A DNA stretch of 64,000 nucleotides from an uncultured Vibrio sp. (GTDB lineage: Bacteria > Pseudomonadota > Gammaproteobacteria > Enterobacterales > Vibrionaceae): NCBI GenBank assembly GCA_947504195.1, contig CANNGN010000001.1, positions 372,001-436,000 on the forward strand, read 5' to 3'. A program made the translations under genes and the position numbers. Below, in pieces: positions 45,864 through 55,995 of this stretch; the first letter of the stretch is position 1; every line of letters begins with the position of its first letter. The notes beneath the pieces are model-generated. The model ran no database searches. It had not been told where the DNA came from and saw only the letters and a program-made list of their open reading frames with translations.

Positions 45864-46697
45864 ATGATCGAAATAGGAAAGGTAAACCGCCTCGAAGTGG
45901 TTAAAATAACGGATTTTGGCGTTTTTTTAGACGCTGATGATTATGGTACGACATTATTAAATAAACGGAATTTGAAAGAAAACGTTGCGATTGGCGATAG
46001 TGTCGATGTTTTTCTCTATTTTGATTCAGAAAGTCAATTGATGGCAACAACCGCTACTCCTATTGCGCAAGTAGGAGAGTGGGGAGTTATGACGGTGATA
46101 AGTGTTAATAGCACTGGTGCATTTGTCAATTGGGGGATAAAAGAGAAAGATCTGCTTATTCCATTTAGTGAGCAACGTTCTCGCTTGGAAGTTGGGCGTA
46201 AAATTTTGGTTTACGTATACACGGATAATGCATCAGGGCGTATTGTAGGCACCACTAAATTTAATAAGTGGCTCGATAAAGTACCAGCAAATTATTCGGT
46301 CAACCAAAGCGTTGAGTTATTAATTGCAGAACGTTCTTCTCTTGGGTTTAAGGCGATTATAAACGGTCAACATTGGGGAATGATTTTCCCTTCAGATGTA
46401 TTCGGTAAGTTATTTATCGGCAAAACCTTAACGGGTTACATAAAACAAACCCGAGATGACGGTAAAATTGATTTATCACTGCAAAAAGTGGGGACCGAAA
46501 AGTTTGATGACTTAAGCCAAAAAGTCATGACGTTATTGGAGAAGAAGGGCGGTTATTTGCCTTTGTGCGATAAATCGTCCCCAGATGAGATTTTTGTCGC
46601 TTTCAGAACAAGTAAAGGTACCTTCAAGAAGACGATCGGTGCACTTTATAAAGGCGGTCATATTACTATTAATAGTGATGGTATTCGTAAAGTTTAA
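45864..46697 (+). CDS. cvfB: CvfB-family S1-like RNA-binding protein
   Basis: A 277-residue protein with tandem S1-like OB domains and a C-terminal winged helix. The first domain is VNRLEVVKITDFGVFLDADD (about 5-24). The second carries GEWGVMTVISVNSTGAFVNWG, the third has YIKQTRDDGKIDLSLQKVG, and the tail includes FRTSKGTFKKTIGALYKGG. This is the CvfB/YitL pattern; members bind RNA and affect virulence gene expression in Gram-positive bacteria, while their role in Vibrio is not known. It is divergent from the unknown membrane protein. Confidence 0.88.
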   Translation: MIEIGKVNRLEVVKITDFGVFLDADDYGTTLLNKRNLKENVAIGDSVDVFLYFDSESQLMATTATPIAQVGEWGVMTVISVNSTGAFVNWGIKEKDLLIPFSEQRSRLEVGRKILVYVYTDNASGRIVGTTKFNKWLDKVPANYSVNQSVELLIAERSSLGFKAIINGQHWGMIFPSDVFGKLFIGKTLTGYIKQTRDDGKIDLSLQKVGTEKFDDLSQKVMTLLEKKGGYLPLCDKSSPDEIFVAFRTSKGTFKKTIGALYKGGHITINSDGIRKV

Positions 46698-46723
46698 ATC
46701 GTTAGTTTAGTCTGTATTAGGCG

Positions 46724-46754
46724 AAAAAAGCCCCAAACCACTGATGGCTTGGGG
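46724..46754 (-). terminator. Rho-independent terminator of rsmF
   Basis: CCCCAAACC at 46731-46739 pairs with GGCTTGGGG at 46746-46754 with one mismatch. The A-run at 46724-46729 gives a T-run on the minus strand. It lies about 120 bases past the rsmF stop. Confidence 0.75.
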
Positions 46755-46873
46755 ATCGGGGGGATGGCTCAATTGAGCCCGATAAAAGTGTTAGGAAACA
46801 AAAATGAACACTGTAAGTGTAGTACAAGATTTGCTGTTGTGTGCTAAATCTCGTTAGAGAATGAGTTCATTTG

Positions 46874-48295
46874 TTAAAACAAATTCTTATCTTTTACCAA
46901 CTCCCGAGGTAGGCTGTTTTTTACACGATTTCCCACCCATTTCCCAAGTCCAATTGCCATATTGTTATAGGTCACGATCACTTCTTTTTGTGGCGCCTGG
47001 TCAGGGTATACGTCTCTTCCCATAAACCACTCTCGAGCTTGATCTGTGGTGAGTGCTACGGTTTTAGTACCGTTGACATCGGCAAGGCAGGTTGCAACCT
47101 GATGCTGCCATTTATAGCCATTTTTGTGGGTTTCAGCGATTTTAATACCCATACGTGCAAATTTAAATTGATTTAATAGTGGTTCTAGTTCTTCAGGAAA
47201 TAACCACACTTCTGTGTCACGTAACCAGAGCACACCTTGATTGGGCAATTCTATATCAAGTGATGTTTTAAGGGAGTGTGCAATCGATTCAATTTGTTTG
47301 TGACTTGCTTTAACAAAGGGAAATTTTCCTAAACGTTTATTAACCTCAGGAAACGCGACCGATGCTTTCTTTTTGATTTTTGCAACAAAAAAGCCTTCGC
47401 AATCGTAGGTTTGTGGAAATATATGAAGAAAGCCTTCCTCAGAAACGGACTGATCTGCACTAGGAAATAGCTCAGCTAGTGATTCAAATTCAACAGCTTC
47501 TGGGAACTCTTGTTGTAGATAATGACATATATGGTGGTTCTCTTCTTTGCTTAATGTACAAGTTGAATACACCAAGCTACCACCTGGTTTTAGTGCTTGG
47601 AATGCACTCACTATTAAGCCACGTTGAACTTCTGCCATGGTATTGATTGCCTCTTTGCTCCAATTTTTCATGGCATCGGGATCTTTACGGACAATCCCTT
47701 CGCCAGAGCAGGGAGCATCAATTAATACGGAATCAAATTGCTCTGGTAACCAACCACCAAAGACTCGGCCATCAAATTGACTCAATGCTATGTTTCGAAT
47801 TCCGCAGCGTTCTATATTTGCATGAAGTGCTTTAATTCGACTGCCAGAATATTCATTAGCAACCAACAGGCCAGTGTTATTCATTTTTGCTGCTATTTGA
47901 GTCGACTTCGAACCTGGCGCTGCCGCCATATCTAGAACTCTGTTTGGCACGGTTTTATTATCACTAAATAAGGCAGTAACTGGCATCATCGAACTGGCTT
48001 CTTGTATATAAAATAACCCGGCGAGATGTTCAGCACTATTTCCGAGTAATACATCGTTATCCTGTTCTGATAACCAAAATCCCTCGCTACACCAAGGGAC
48101 CGGGGTGAGGTGTAAATTTAAATTGCGAGCAACTTCATCAAATTCAGCTACGGAAATCTTTAAGGTATTTACTCGAATGCTTTTACGTAGTGGACGCCGA
48201 CAAGCTGCAATAAAATCGTCCATGTTATGTGTTGAAGGCATGGTTGCGTTAATAGCAGATAAGAATTCTGGAGGAAGATAAACGTTGTCGTGCAC
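46874..48295 (-). CDS. rsmF: 16S rRNA (cytosine-1407-C5)-methyltransferase RsmF
   Basis: SAM-dependent m5C methyltransferase of 473 residues. The N-terminal RRPLRKSIRVNTLK is followed by the SAM site VLDMAAAPGSKSTQIAAKM. Two catalytic Cys lie in LIDAPCSGEG and YSTCTLSKEENHH, and a C-terminal PUA-like extension ends near residue 470. The order letA-letB-rsmF matches yebS-yebT-yebU of E. coli. A palindromic terminator lies between letB and this gene's start, so it may have its own promoter. Confidence 0.95.
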   Translation of the reverse strand: MHDNVYLPPEFLSAINATMPSTHNMDDFIAACRRPLRKSIRVNTLKISVAEFDEVARNLNLHLTPVPWCSEGFWLSEQDNDVLLGNSAEHLAGLFYIQEASSMMPVTALFSDNKTVPNRVLDMAAAPGSKSTQIAAKMNNTGLLVANEYSGSRIKALHANIERCGIRNIALSQFDGRVFGGWLPEQFDSVLIDAPCSGEGIVRKDPDAMKNWSKEAINTMAEVQRGLIVSAFQALKPGGSLVYSTCTLSKEENHHICHYLQQEFPEAVEFESLAELFPSADQSVSEEGFLHIFPQTYDCEGFFVAKIKKKASVAFPEVNKRLGKFPFVKASHKQIESIAHSLKTSLDIELPNQGVLWLRDTEVWLFPEELEPLLNQFKFARMGIKIAETHKNGYKWQHQVATCLADVNGTKTVALTTDQAREWFMGRDVYPDQAPQKEVIVTYNNMAIGLGKWVGNRVKNSLPRELVKDKNLF

Positions 48296-48330
48296 GGGTT
48301 ATACTCATTCGTCGCAAAAAAGCGGATCAT

Positions 48331-48364
48331 ATTAAAATAAAAATGCAGCGATATCGCTGCATTT
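48331..48364 (-). terminator. Palindromic terminator after letB
   Basis: 48341-48364 is a perfect 24-base palindrome centred on GCGATATCGC, and on the minus strand it is followed by the T-rich complement of 48331-48340. Confidence 0.75.
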
Positions 48365-48390
48365 AGTTCGGTATTAGTTTAAATCAAAAG

Positions 48391-51027
48391 CTAGGGTTTT
48401 GGTATCGGTTGCTTCCAATTGTCCCATTCTTTCTTTTTCGTGTTATTGAGATAGTAAACATCCTCATTCTCTGCGACAGGTTTTATTTGAGGTGTCTCTG
48501 GGGTTGTGAAAGCGATGCCTCCGCTCAATATACTGTCCAGGCTGCCTGTTTTAACTTCTGCTCCTGATAGTCCGACAGAGACATCAATACCAGAGTTGTT
48601 CCAAAATATCGTATTTTGTCTGACCAAATAAGCGTATTTATTCTCGATATTGGCAACGATAATGACTCGGTCGGCCAGTTCTCCCAAGTGCACATCAATC
48701 ACTTTGCCTACCTTCATTCCGCGATAGGTGATAGCGGTACCGACAGATATTGAATTACGTTTCTCACTTTGTAAAACAACCGTTAAACCGCCCTTAACTT
48801 GCGGGACAGTATTGAGTTGGAACTGATGTCTTGGCTTCCCTGTGCCTGGTTCAACGCTTATGGTTTTGACCAATAAACTCTTTAAATTTGATACCTGTTC
48901 CACAGGACTAGACGATTGCTGAATCCAATAATAGGCACCAGATCTGGTCATGGGTTCGACGAACTGTGGGAAAATTTGTGCGTTAATGGTGACAGAACCA
49001 TCGTTGAAGTTGGGCGTTATTTCTGTCGTTTCACCCACCGTTATGCCTTGATATTGAATTTGAGTACCAGGGGGCAATTGATATGACTCACTGGCAGATA
49101 GAGTGATTTCAACACCAGAACGCATTGAGTGTTGGTAGCTATCATATAGTTTCCATTTGCCATCCTGACGTTTACCTTTTTGTGGAGCCGTATCGAATGA
49201 GATTCCGCCACGCACAATAGACTCTAGCGAGCCAGTTTGAATATCTACACCGGCGAGTGAAGCATTAATATTAACTCCTGACTGATTCCAAAAAACGGTG
49301 TTGTCGTTCACTAAATGTTTGTAACGTTGCTCAATTTGGATTTGAACGTCGACACCATTTTCCGCGAGTCCAAAGTCACTCACTGAGCCCACCGTAATGT
49401 TGTGATACAGCACAGGACTATTTATTGATATTGAAGGCAACTTGTCCGTAAATAAGTGATATGTCTCTGAGCCACTTTGATTAAATTTAGCAAGCTCGGC
49501 GGAGCTATGATCAGGATATAGGTGATAAGTAGATTGAACCTTTTGATCACCTTCACTGATAAAATTGATGGCACCAATAACGAAATCTGCTATCGGTGGC
49601 ATGTCTAATTTCACGCCACGATCAGTAATGTCCGCTTCCATTCGTCCAGTAACATAAAATTTATTATTACTACGGATTAAGTGAATGTACTCATTTTGAA
49701 TATAGAGCTCAAACTTGACTTTATCATGATCGAGAGAGATGTCCGTTAATCGCCCGACGGGTACGCCTCGATATTTAACATCGCTACCGACATTGATACC
49801 AAAGGTATCTTCACCTTCAAGAATGATTTTAGTCGCATTGGTTTCGAGTTGGTTATAACTTTCTTGATTGATCGCGACGAAGTGTCGAGAAGGTTCGCCT
49901 TCACCCGATATCAGTTGTAAAGAGTTTCCAGTAATTAAATTGGAGAGATGCTTTATACCGTGAAACGAAAGTTCAGCTTCTTCGATGATAAATTGGCTAT
50001 TTTCCTTTAATAGATCGGCAAAGGCAGGTTGAATTGCAGCTGTTGCAATGATGGATTTTCGTTTTTTATCAAATTTAATCCGATTGATCGCGCCAACTTC
50101 AATACCGCGATAGTTTATCGTCGAAGAGCTTTCATTAAGGTTATGGTTTTCAGGCAAGATGATGTTTATTAAGATTCCACGTCCTGCAGAATCGATGTTG
50201 TCATAAAGTCTAAATATGGCGTTATCTGTTACCCCGTCACCTTCATCAGGAGAGTCAACGGCAATGGCACCATTAATAAGAGCGCTCAAGTCTTCAAATT
50301 GTACGTCCACACCAGCCATATTGATTTTTGCGGCAATGCCACTGACGTTCCAAAATCGACTTTTATCGGTGATTATATCTTCGAATTCTGGGTTGATAGA
50401 GACTTGTAAATTGACTGATTTTTCACTGGAATCAAGTTGATAGCTATAAACTTCACCAATTGGAATGCGTTTGTAAATGATTGGCGAACCGATATTTATA
50501 CCACCCAGATCACGAGCTTTGAGTGTGATATTTAAACCGTCACTTTTCCCAACGTCCAGAGGCGCGCTCCTTAGTGCCTTGTAGGATGTTGGCGCGGCTT
50601 CACCATCATTTTCACCGGGGAATAAAGCAATATAGTTTCCTGAAATCAATGCATCTAATCCAGAGACGCCAGATAAAGAAGCGGTGGGCTTTACTAACCA
50701 GAAACGCGTGCTGCCACTAAGAAGGTATTCAGCTTCGGGGTAAATGTCGGCTTCGACATAAATGTTATCCGATTCTCTTTCAAGCTTGATCTCACGTACC
50801 ATGCCGATTTCCAAGCCTTGATATTTTATCGGTGTTCGCCCAGCCATAAGTCCCTGAGCGTCTGAGAAGTGAATCTGGATACGCTCACCAGCATCTTGTA
50901 CTGATTGATAAACTAGCCACCCAGTCAACACCAACGTCACTAGCGGCAACAACCATAAAGGCGACAATGAACGCATATTTTTTACATTTGGTTCATTGAT
51001 TTGCGGTGTTTTATTTTGATTATACAT
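48391..51027 (-). CDS. letB: Intermembrane lipid transport protein LetB (YebT), seven MCE domains
   Basis: An 878-residue MCE protein, matching the 877 residues and seven MCE domains of E. coli LetB rather than the three of PqiB. It has a single N-terminal membrane helix (about residues 21-41). Repeats carry the motif pattern GxxIxYxGxxVG, e.g. GRTPIKYQGLEIG, GSPIIYKRIPIG, GSDVKYRGVPVG, GTQIQYQGITVG and GTAITYRGMKVG. The rings stack into a periplasmic tunnel for lipids between membranes. The ATG at 51027 overlaps letA by 8 bases; a longer frame reaches far back into letA and is rejected. Confidence 0.94.
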   Translation of the reverse strand: MYNQNKTPQINEPNVKNMRSLSPLWLLPLVTLVLTGWLVYQSVQDAGERIQIHFSDAQGLMAGRTPIKYQGLEIGMVREIKLERESDNIYVEADIYPEAEYLLSGSTRFWLVKPTASLSGVSGLDALISGNYIALFPGENDGEAAPTSYKALRSAPLDVGKSDGLNITLKARDLGGINIGSPIIYKRIPIGEVYSYQLDSSEKSVNLQVSINPEFEDIITDKSRFWNVSGIAAKINMAGVDVQFEDLSALINGAIAVDSPDEGDGVTDNAIFRLYDNIDSAGRGILINIILPENHNLNESSSTINYRGIEVGAINRIKFDKKRKSIIATAAIQPAFADLLKENSQFIIEEAELSFHGIKHLSNLITGNSLQLISGEGEPSRHFVAINQESYNQLETNATKIILEGEDTFGINVGSDVKYRGVPVGRLTDISLDHDKVKFELYIQNEYIHLIRSNNKFYVTGRMEADITDRGVKLDMPPIADFVIGAINFISEGDQKVQSTYHLYPDHSSAELAKFNQSGSETYHLFTDKLPSISINSPVLYHNITVGSVSDFGLAENGVDVQIQIEQRYKHLVNDNTVFWNQSGVNINASLAGVDIQTGSLESIVRGGISFDTAPQKGKRQDGKWKLYDSYQHSMRSGVEITLSASESYQLPPGTQIQYQGITVGETTEITPNFNDGSVTINAQIFPQFVEPMTRSGAYYWIQQSSSPVEQVSNLKSLLVKTISVEPGTGKPRHQFQLNTVPQVKGGLTVVLQSEKRNSISVGTAITYRGMKVGKVIDVHLGELADRVIIVANIENKYAYLVRQNTIFWNNSGIDVSVGLSGAEVKTGSLDSILSGGIAFTTPETPQIKPVAENEDVYYLNNTKKKEWDNWKQPIPKP

Positions 51028-52258
51028 TTTTAGGAGATTCCGTAGTGAGAGCTTTTTCTTGGTTTGCCCACAATGACTTGGGATTAAAACTGTCCGTAGC
51101 AAGCATAGTAAAGACAACAACCAAACCGAAAGCGATAGCGCCGGGGCCCGGAGCAAAGTCGAGCACTTGACCTCTGTCGATTAAGGTTAACATGATTGAT
51201 ATAACAAATAAGTCAATCATAGACCATTTACCAATCCACTTAAGAATAAAGTAAATGATCATACGTTGACGTCGAAATCGTATATGTTTGAAGTGAACAG
51301 AGATTAATAGATAGCTGAGGCCAATAATTTTAATTGCGGGTACGAGTATACTCGCGACAAAAATGATAATGGCTATTCCAACCATACCGCTATTAATTAG
51401 CGCTACAACGCCAGAAAATATCGTATCTTCCGTTCTCTCACCATTAGAAAACAGAATCGAAATAGCAAACCAGTTTGCTGGGATAAAACATATAAGGGCA
51501 GAGAGCAGATACGCCCACGTTTTTTGAACGGAAGTGCGCTGAGACGTGTGTTGATCGTCACTTAGAGGATGTAAACATCGAGCACACTGTTTATTCGCTG
51601 GTTGTGACAAATGGCAATGACTACAATGTATTTCTTTAGTTCGAAAGTTGTAGAGTGACTCACCATGCCAACTCTCCCAATAACGACGCACACTGACTCG
51701 GCTAACTAGGATAATCGTTAATATTTGTAACAACAGTAAGCCGTAGAGTGGAGGCGAAGTCACGATATCCGCATACTCTTTGAGTTTAAAGCACGAAATC
51801 GCGATGCTAACCAAAAAGACATCGACCATAACCCAGTGCTTGAGCAAATGAATCAGTTTTAAACTTTTATCGAATAAGACAAACCACTTTTTATGCAGCG
51901 CGTAGTGCGTTGATATCACACATAGGCAGACTAGCAGTGGTGCGATGAAACCGCAAAATAACACCAGGCCTGCCAGAGGTAAGTAATTTTCGCTTATGAG
52001 AGCAAGCACTCCTTGGTAGAAAGAGGCATTAATCTCGACACCAAACAGGATAATATGAAGGTAGTTATACAAAAGGCAGGGAATTAAGAGAGCTATACAG
52101 GTAATGGCTATTGGTAAGTTGCCAGAAAGAGAAGCAGAACCTGTTTGATACAGTAAGGTGTTACAACGCGGACAGTAGGCACTTTGACGTTTATCGAGCG
52201 GTGTCACTGAGACCGATAGGTTACAGTGTTGGCAAATACGTATTGGCAAAGGTTTCAA
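51020..52258 (-). CDS. letA: Intermembrane lipid transport membrane protein LetA (YebS/PqiA family)
   Basis: Inner-membrane partner of LetB, 412 residues. Two zinc-ribbon-like Cys clusters (CQHCNLSVS and YCPRCNTLL at the N-terminus; CSHCHLSQP and CARCLHPL near the middle) each precede a block of four membrane helices, the PqiA repeat. The second half ends with LDFAPGPGAIAFGLVVVFTM, highly conserved in the family. It is the first gene of letA-letB and is divergent from msrC. Confidence 0.94.
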   Translation of the reverse strand: MKPLPIRICQHCNLSVSVTPLDKRQSAYCPRCNTLLYQTGSASLSGNLPIAITCIALLIPCLLYNYLHIILFGVEINASFYQGVLALISENYLPLAGLVLFCGFIAPLLVCLCVISTHYALHKKWFVLFDKSLKLIHLLKHWVMVDVFLVSIAISCFKLKEYADIVTSPPLYGLLLLQILTIILVSRVSVRRYWESWHGESLYNFRTKEIHCSHCHLSQPANKQCARCLHPLSDDQHTSQRTSVQKTWAYLLSALICFIPANWFAISILFSNGERTEDTIFSGVVALINSGMVGIAIIIFVASILVPAIKIIGLSYLLISVHFKHIRFRRQRMIIYFILKWIGKWSMIDLFVISIMLTLIDRGQVLDFAPGPGAIAFGLVVVFTMLATDSFNPKSLWANQEKALTTESPKNV

Positions 52259-52516
52259 ATTACATGACTTCCATCATCGTTGATGCGAAACAACACTACC
52301 ACATTATTCATCGAAAGGCCTAGCCGTCAAGTGACAGAAATTAGTGGTAAATTATCAACATAGTGTTAATTTTACTATTCTAAGCTGTACATTAAGTATC
52401 AGCTCACCTATAAATTGGGTATTGAAAAATGAATTCTTTTAGGTTCACATAAGTATCGATTATTTACCGGGAACACATTTAGATATTCATCCCTAAAATA
52501 CAATGGCAAAGAAGCA

Positions 52517-52972
52517 ATGACTTTATCTGACTACCAACGCTTAACTCGTCAAGCTGCTGCACTTACTGAAGATGAACCTGATTTGATCGCAAATCTTTCT
52601 AATATTAGTGCATTGCTAAATTTAGAACTTGAGGATATTAATTGGGTCGGTTTTTACCTATTGCGTGATCAGCAACTCGTTTTAGGTCCATTTCAAGGCA
52701 AACCAGCTTGTGTTCGTATCCCATTGGGACGTGGTGTATGTGGGAATGCTTTTGCTCAAGACCAAGTATTACGAGTGGATGATGTAAATCAGTTTCCTGG
52801 ACATATTGCTTGCGATGCAGAGAGTCAATCTGAAATTGTTATCCCTTTTCGAGTCTCTGGAGAGTTGGCAGGGGTATTGGATATTGATAGCCCAACTTTA
52901 GCGAGATTTTCGCAACAAGACGAAATTGGACTCACCGAACTGATGTCTAACATAGAAAAGCTGCTTAAATGA
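52517..52972 (+). CDS. msrC: Free methionine-(R)-sulfoxide reductase (GAF domain)
   Basis: A 151-residue GAF-fold enzyme that reduces free L-methionine-(R)-sulfoxide. The three conserved Cys are present: Cys65 (KPACVRI), Cys75 (GRGVCGNA) and the catalytic Cys99 (HIACDAES). LNLELEDINWVGFYLL and GVLDIDSPTLARFS are family hallmarks. Position between letA and proQ is the conserved yebR position. Confidence 0.95.
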   Translation: MTLSDYQRLTRQAAALTEDEPDLIANLSNISALLNLELEDINWVGFYLLRDQQLVLGPFQGKPACVRIPLGRGVCGNAFAQDQVLRVDDVNQFPGHIACDAESQSEIVIPFRVSGELAGVLDIDSPTLARFSQQDEIGLTELMSNIEKLLK

Positions 52973-53027
52973 TACCCGAATAGGCGAGTTTTTGTTGATT
53001 GATAGTGGTTTTTCCTATTTACCCCAC

Positions 53028-53033
53028 TATAAT
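53028..53033 (+). promoter_or_regulatory. Candidate -10 box upstream of proQ
   Basis: A perfect TATAAT lies 59 bases before the proQ start. No good -35 box sits at 16-18 bases, so this is only a suggestion. Confidence 0.35.
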
Positions 53034-53091
53034 GACGAACATAATTATTGTTATATTTTTTGCGGTTGAACCGCGATGACCAGGAACCAAG

Positions 53092-53721
53092 ATGGAAAAT
53101 ACTGAAAAATTAAAAAACAGCAAAGAAGTGATTGCCTACATTGCTGAATGTTTCCCTAAATGCTTTACATTAGAAGGTGAAGCAAAACCACTAAAAATCG
53201 GTATTTTTCAAGACCTTTCTGAACGTTTGGCCGAAGATGAAAAAGTAAGTAAAACTCAACTTCGGGCTGCTCTGCGACAGTATACTTCTTCATGGCGCTA
53301 TCTACATGGTGTAAAGCCAGGCACTGAACGTGTTGATTTAGATGGAGCAAGCTGTGGCGAAATAGAGCAAGAACACGTTGAACATGCACAAACTACGCTA
53401 GCAGAAAGTAAAGCTCGTGTTCAGGCTCGTCGCAAACAACAGCAAGAAGAGAAAAATAAAGAAGCAGCTAAAGCTAACAAGGCTAAGCCAAAAGCGAAGA
53501 AGCCTCAAACTCCTCGGTCTACGAAATCTAAGCCACCTAAACAAGAAATTCCTACTCGAGCGCTTACTAAAGATGAACTTAGTGTCGGAAAAGAAGTCAA
53601 TGTAACCATGGGCAAGGGCAATATGGCTGCGACCATTGTTGAACTTAATAAAGATGATGTACGTATTCGACTCGTCAACGGCTTGCAAATGGTTGTTAAG
53701 GCAGAGCACTTACGCGCATAA
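53092..53721 (+). CDS. proQ: RNA chaperone ProQ
   Basis: A 209-residue global RNA-binding protein. The N-terminal FinO domain (about 1-120) includes [20 protein letters not shown] and [21 protein letters not shown] Lys/Gln/Ala-rich linker (about 115-160) follows, then a C-terminal Tudor/SH3-like domain from [14 protein letters not shown] to [14 protein letters not shown]. proQ-prc adjacency (17-base gap with a GGAG site) is conserved, and the two are probably cotranscribed. Confidence 0.95.
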   Translation: MENTEKLKNSKEVIAYIAECFPKCFTLEGEAKPLKIGIFQDLSERLAEDEKVSKTQLRAALRQYTSSWRYLHGVKPGTERVDLDGASCGEIEQEHVEHAQTTLAESKARVQARRKQQQEEKNKEAAKANKAKPKAKKPQTPRSTKSKPPKQEIPTRALTKDELSVGKEVNVTMGKGNMAATIVELNKDDVRIRLVNGLQMVVKAEHLRA

Positions 53722-53738
53722 AGGAGAAGCTCCTACGC

Positions 53739-55745
53739 ATGAAATTCAATTCAAGATTGACGATGATAACTGCCAGCCTTTGGTTGGCAGTTTCGTCTGT
53801 TCAGGCTGTCGAGCCAGTGGTGTCAGAAAAACAACTACCAATACTCGCTGCTGAATCTCAACACGCTACCGCGGCCAAGCGGGTCGCATTTCGTTTTACT
53901 CGCTTTCATTACCAGCACATCAACCTTAACGATGAATTTTCGCAAAGAATTTTTGAGCGTTATCTAGAGCTTCTTGATTTTAATCGAAATATTTTTACGC
54001 AATCTGATATTAATGGTTTTAATAATGATGCCATTTCTCTTGATGATCAGCTTAAAGACGGCAAAAATGATGCAGCATTTGCTGTGTACAATTTATCCGT
54101 AAAACGTCGCTTTGAACGTTATCAATATGCATTATCTCTGCTAGACAACGAAATTAACTTTGATAGTAAAGAGAGTATGGATCTCGACCGTTCAGAGGCG
54201 AATTGGCCTATTGATGAGTCAGAACTTGATGAGCTGTGGCGTAAAAGAGTTAAATATGATGCGCTCAATTTAAAGCTAGCTGGTAAAGATTGGTCGGAAA
54301 TTAAGACCACCTTGTCAAAACGTTATAACAATGCGATTCGCCGTTTAACTCAGACCCACAGTGAAGATGTATTTCAACTTTATATGAATGCCTTTGCTCG
54401 TGAGGTAGATCCACATACCAGTTACTTATCACCTAGAAATGCAGAGCAGTTCCGCTCAGAGATGAATCTATCTCTAGAAGGCATTGGTGCCGTTTTGCAA
54501 TTGCAAGACGATTACACTGTGATTAATTCTCTCGTTGCTGGTGGACCGGCTTCTAACAGCAATCAACTAACAGAAGGCGATCGTATTGTCGGCGTTGGTC
54601 AAGACGGTGAAGAGATCGTTGATATTATTGGTTGGCGACTAGATGATATTGTTCAATTAATTAAAGGGCCTAAGGGCACTAAAGTTAATTTACAAATCCT
54701 TCCAGAGGGAAATGATGCAAAAAGTCACGTTGTAACAATTGTTCGTGATGAGATTCGCCTTGAAGATCGCGCCGTTAAATCTGAGGTAATTGAGCTTGAT
54801 GGCCGTAAAGTTGGTGTTCTTGAAGTACCTAGCTTCTATGTCGGTTTAGCTGAAGATACTCACAAGTTAATTGAAGAGCTCAAACAACAGGATATCGATG
54901 GCATTGTCGTTGATTTACGTAACAACGGCGGTGGAGCTTTATCTGAAGCGACCGCGCTTAGTGGGCTATTTATAACTGAAGGGGCTGTTGTCCAAGTTCG
55001 TGATAGTTACGGGCGAGTAAATGTAAACAGCGATACTGATGGTGTAGTTAGCTACGACGGGCCAGTTACTGTTCTCATTAACCGCTACAGTGCATCAGCA
55101 TCTGAAATTTTTGCGGCGGCACTGCAAGATTATGGTCGCGCCATTATTTTGGGAGAAAACTCCTATGGTAAAGGGACAGTTCAACAGCACCGTTCACTGA
55201 ATAATATTTATGACGTATTCGACAATGAACTGGGTTATGTACAGTACACGATCCAAAAATTTTATCGCATTGATGGTGGTAGTACTCAAAATAAAGGTGT
55301 TAAGCCTGATATAGCTTTCCCTACGCCAATCGATCCGGCCGAAACTGGTGAGAGTGTTGAAGACAATGCGTTGCCTTGGGATAGTATTGAGCATGTTGAA
55401 TACAACGCGCTTAATGATTATCAGACAGTGATTGCTGATTTGACCAGTAAGCATAAAAAACGAATTACATCTGATTTGGAATTTGGCTTTATTGATCAAG
55501 ATATTGCTGAGTATAAAAAGAACAAAGACAACAATTTAGTTTCATTGAATTTCGCCGAACGAAATAAAGAGATCGAAGATCTCGATGCGAAAAAATTAGA
55601 ACGTATCAACCTTCGTCGTGAAGCGACTGGTGAAACCTTATTTGCTAACTTGGATGATGTTCCGAAAGACTATGTTGCTCCTGACGCTTATTTAGATGAA
55701 GCAGTCGCGATAACTGTCGACATGGCTGATGATGTTGTAAAGTAA
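53739..55745 (+). CDS. prc: Tail-specific periplasmic protease Prc
   Basis: A 668-residue C-terminal processing protease. It has a signal peptide (about 1-23), an N-terminal helical domain, and a PDZ domain (about 235-325, with SLEGIGAVLQLQDDYTVI and GDRIVGVGQDG). The S41 catalytic domain carries NRYSASASEIFAAALQ (catalytic Ser near residue 453) and GENSYGKGTVQ (Lys near 478). It trims periplasmic proteins such as penicillin-binding protein 3 and, with NlpI, MepS in E. coli. It follows proQ and ends before a clear terminator. Confidence 0.95.
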   Translation: MKFNSRLTMITASLWLAVSSVQAVEPVVSEKQLPILAAESQHATAAKRVAFRFTRFHYQHINLNDEFSQRIFERYLELLDFNRNIFTQSDINGFNNDAISLDDQLKDGKNDAAFAVYNLSVKRRFERYQYALSLLDNEINFDSKESMDLDRSEANWPIDESELDELWRKRVKYDALNLKLAGKDWSEIKTTLSKRYNNAIRRLTQTHSEDVFQLYMNAFAREVDPHTSYLSPRNAEQFRSEMNLSLEGIGAVLQLQDDYTVINSLVAGGPASNSNQLTEGDRIVGVGQDGEEIVDIIGWRLDDIVQLIKGPKGTKVNLQILPEGNDAKSHVVTIVRDEIRLEDRAVKSEVIELDGRKVGVLEVPSFYVGLAEDTHKLIEELKQQDIDGIVVDLRNNGGGALSEATALSGLFITEGAVVQVRDSYGRVNVNSDTDGVVSYDGPVTVLINRYSASASEIFAAALQDYGRAIILGENSYGKGTVQQHRSLNNIYDVFDNELGYVQYTIQKFYRIDGGSTQNKGVKPDIAFPTPIDPAETGESVEDNALPWDSIEHVEYNALNDYQTVIADLTSKHKKRITSDLEFGFIDQDIAEYKKNKDNNLVSLNFAERNKEIEDLDAKKLERINLRREATGETLFANLDDVPKDYVAPDAYLDEAVAITVDMADDVVK

Positions 55746-55767
55746 GATCTTTAAATTGCTGTAAATA

Positions 55768-55794
55768 AACGAGCCTTAATGGCTCGTTTTTTTT
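55768..55794 (+). terminator. Rho-independent terminator of proQ-prc
   Basis: AACGAGCC at 55768-55775 pairs with GGCTCGTT at 55781-55788 around TTAAT, followed by T to 55794. Confidence 0.92.
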
Positions 55795-55995
55795 GGCTAA
55801 TCGATAAATTCAGACAAATTACTCTTATGAGCTAATTATTTCATCGATGCTTGTATAAGTTACCAAATCAATAGGTTAATTAGCATTATATCGGTTGAGG
55901 TTTCTTAATCGTTGACCTAAAGTACTAGATATTCTTCGGTGAATATCAACCATTAAAATACCGAATAAACTTATTAGCTCGGATAAGGATTCCCT

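Noticed and set aside
46766-46779. Perfect palindrome GGCTCAATTGAGCC downstream of cvfB
   Set aside because: Short, without a T-run, next to the better-supported rsmF terminator; possibly chance.
51028-51156. Extended start for letB
   Set aside because: It would overlap letA by over 130 bases, and its translation is a shadow of the letA C-terminus; the start at 51027 gives a length matching E. coli LetB.
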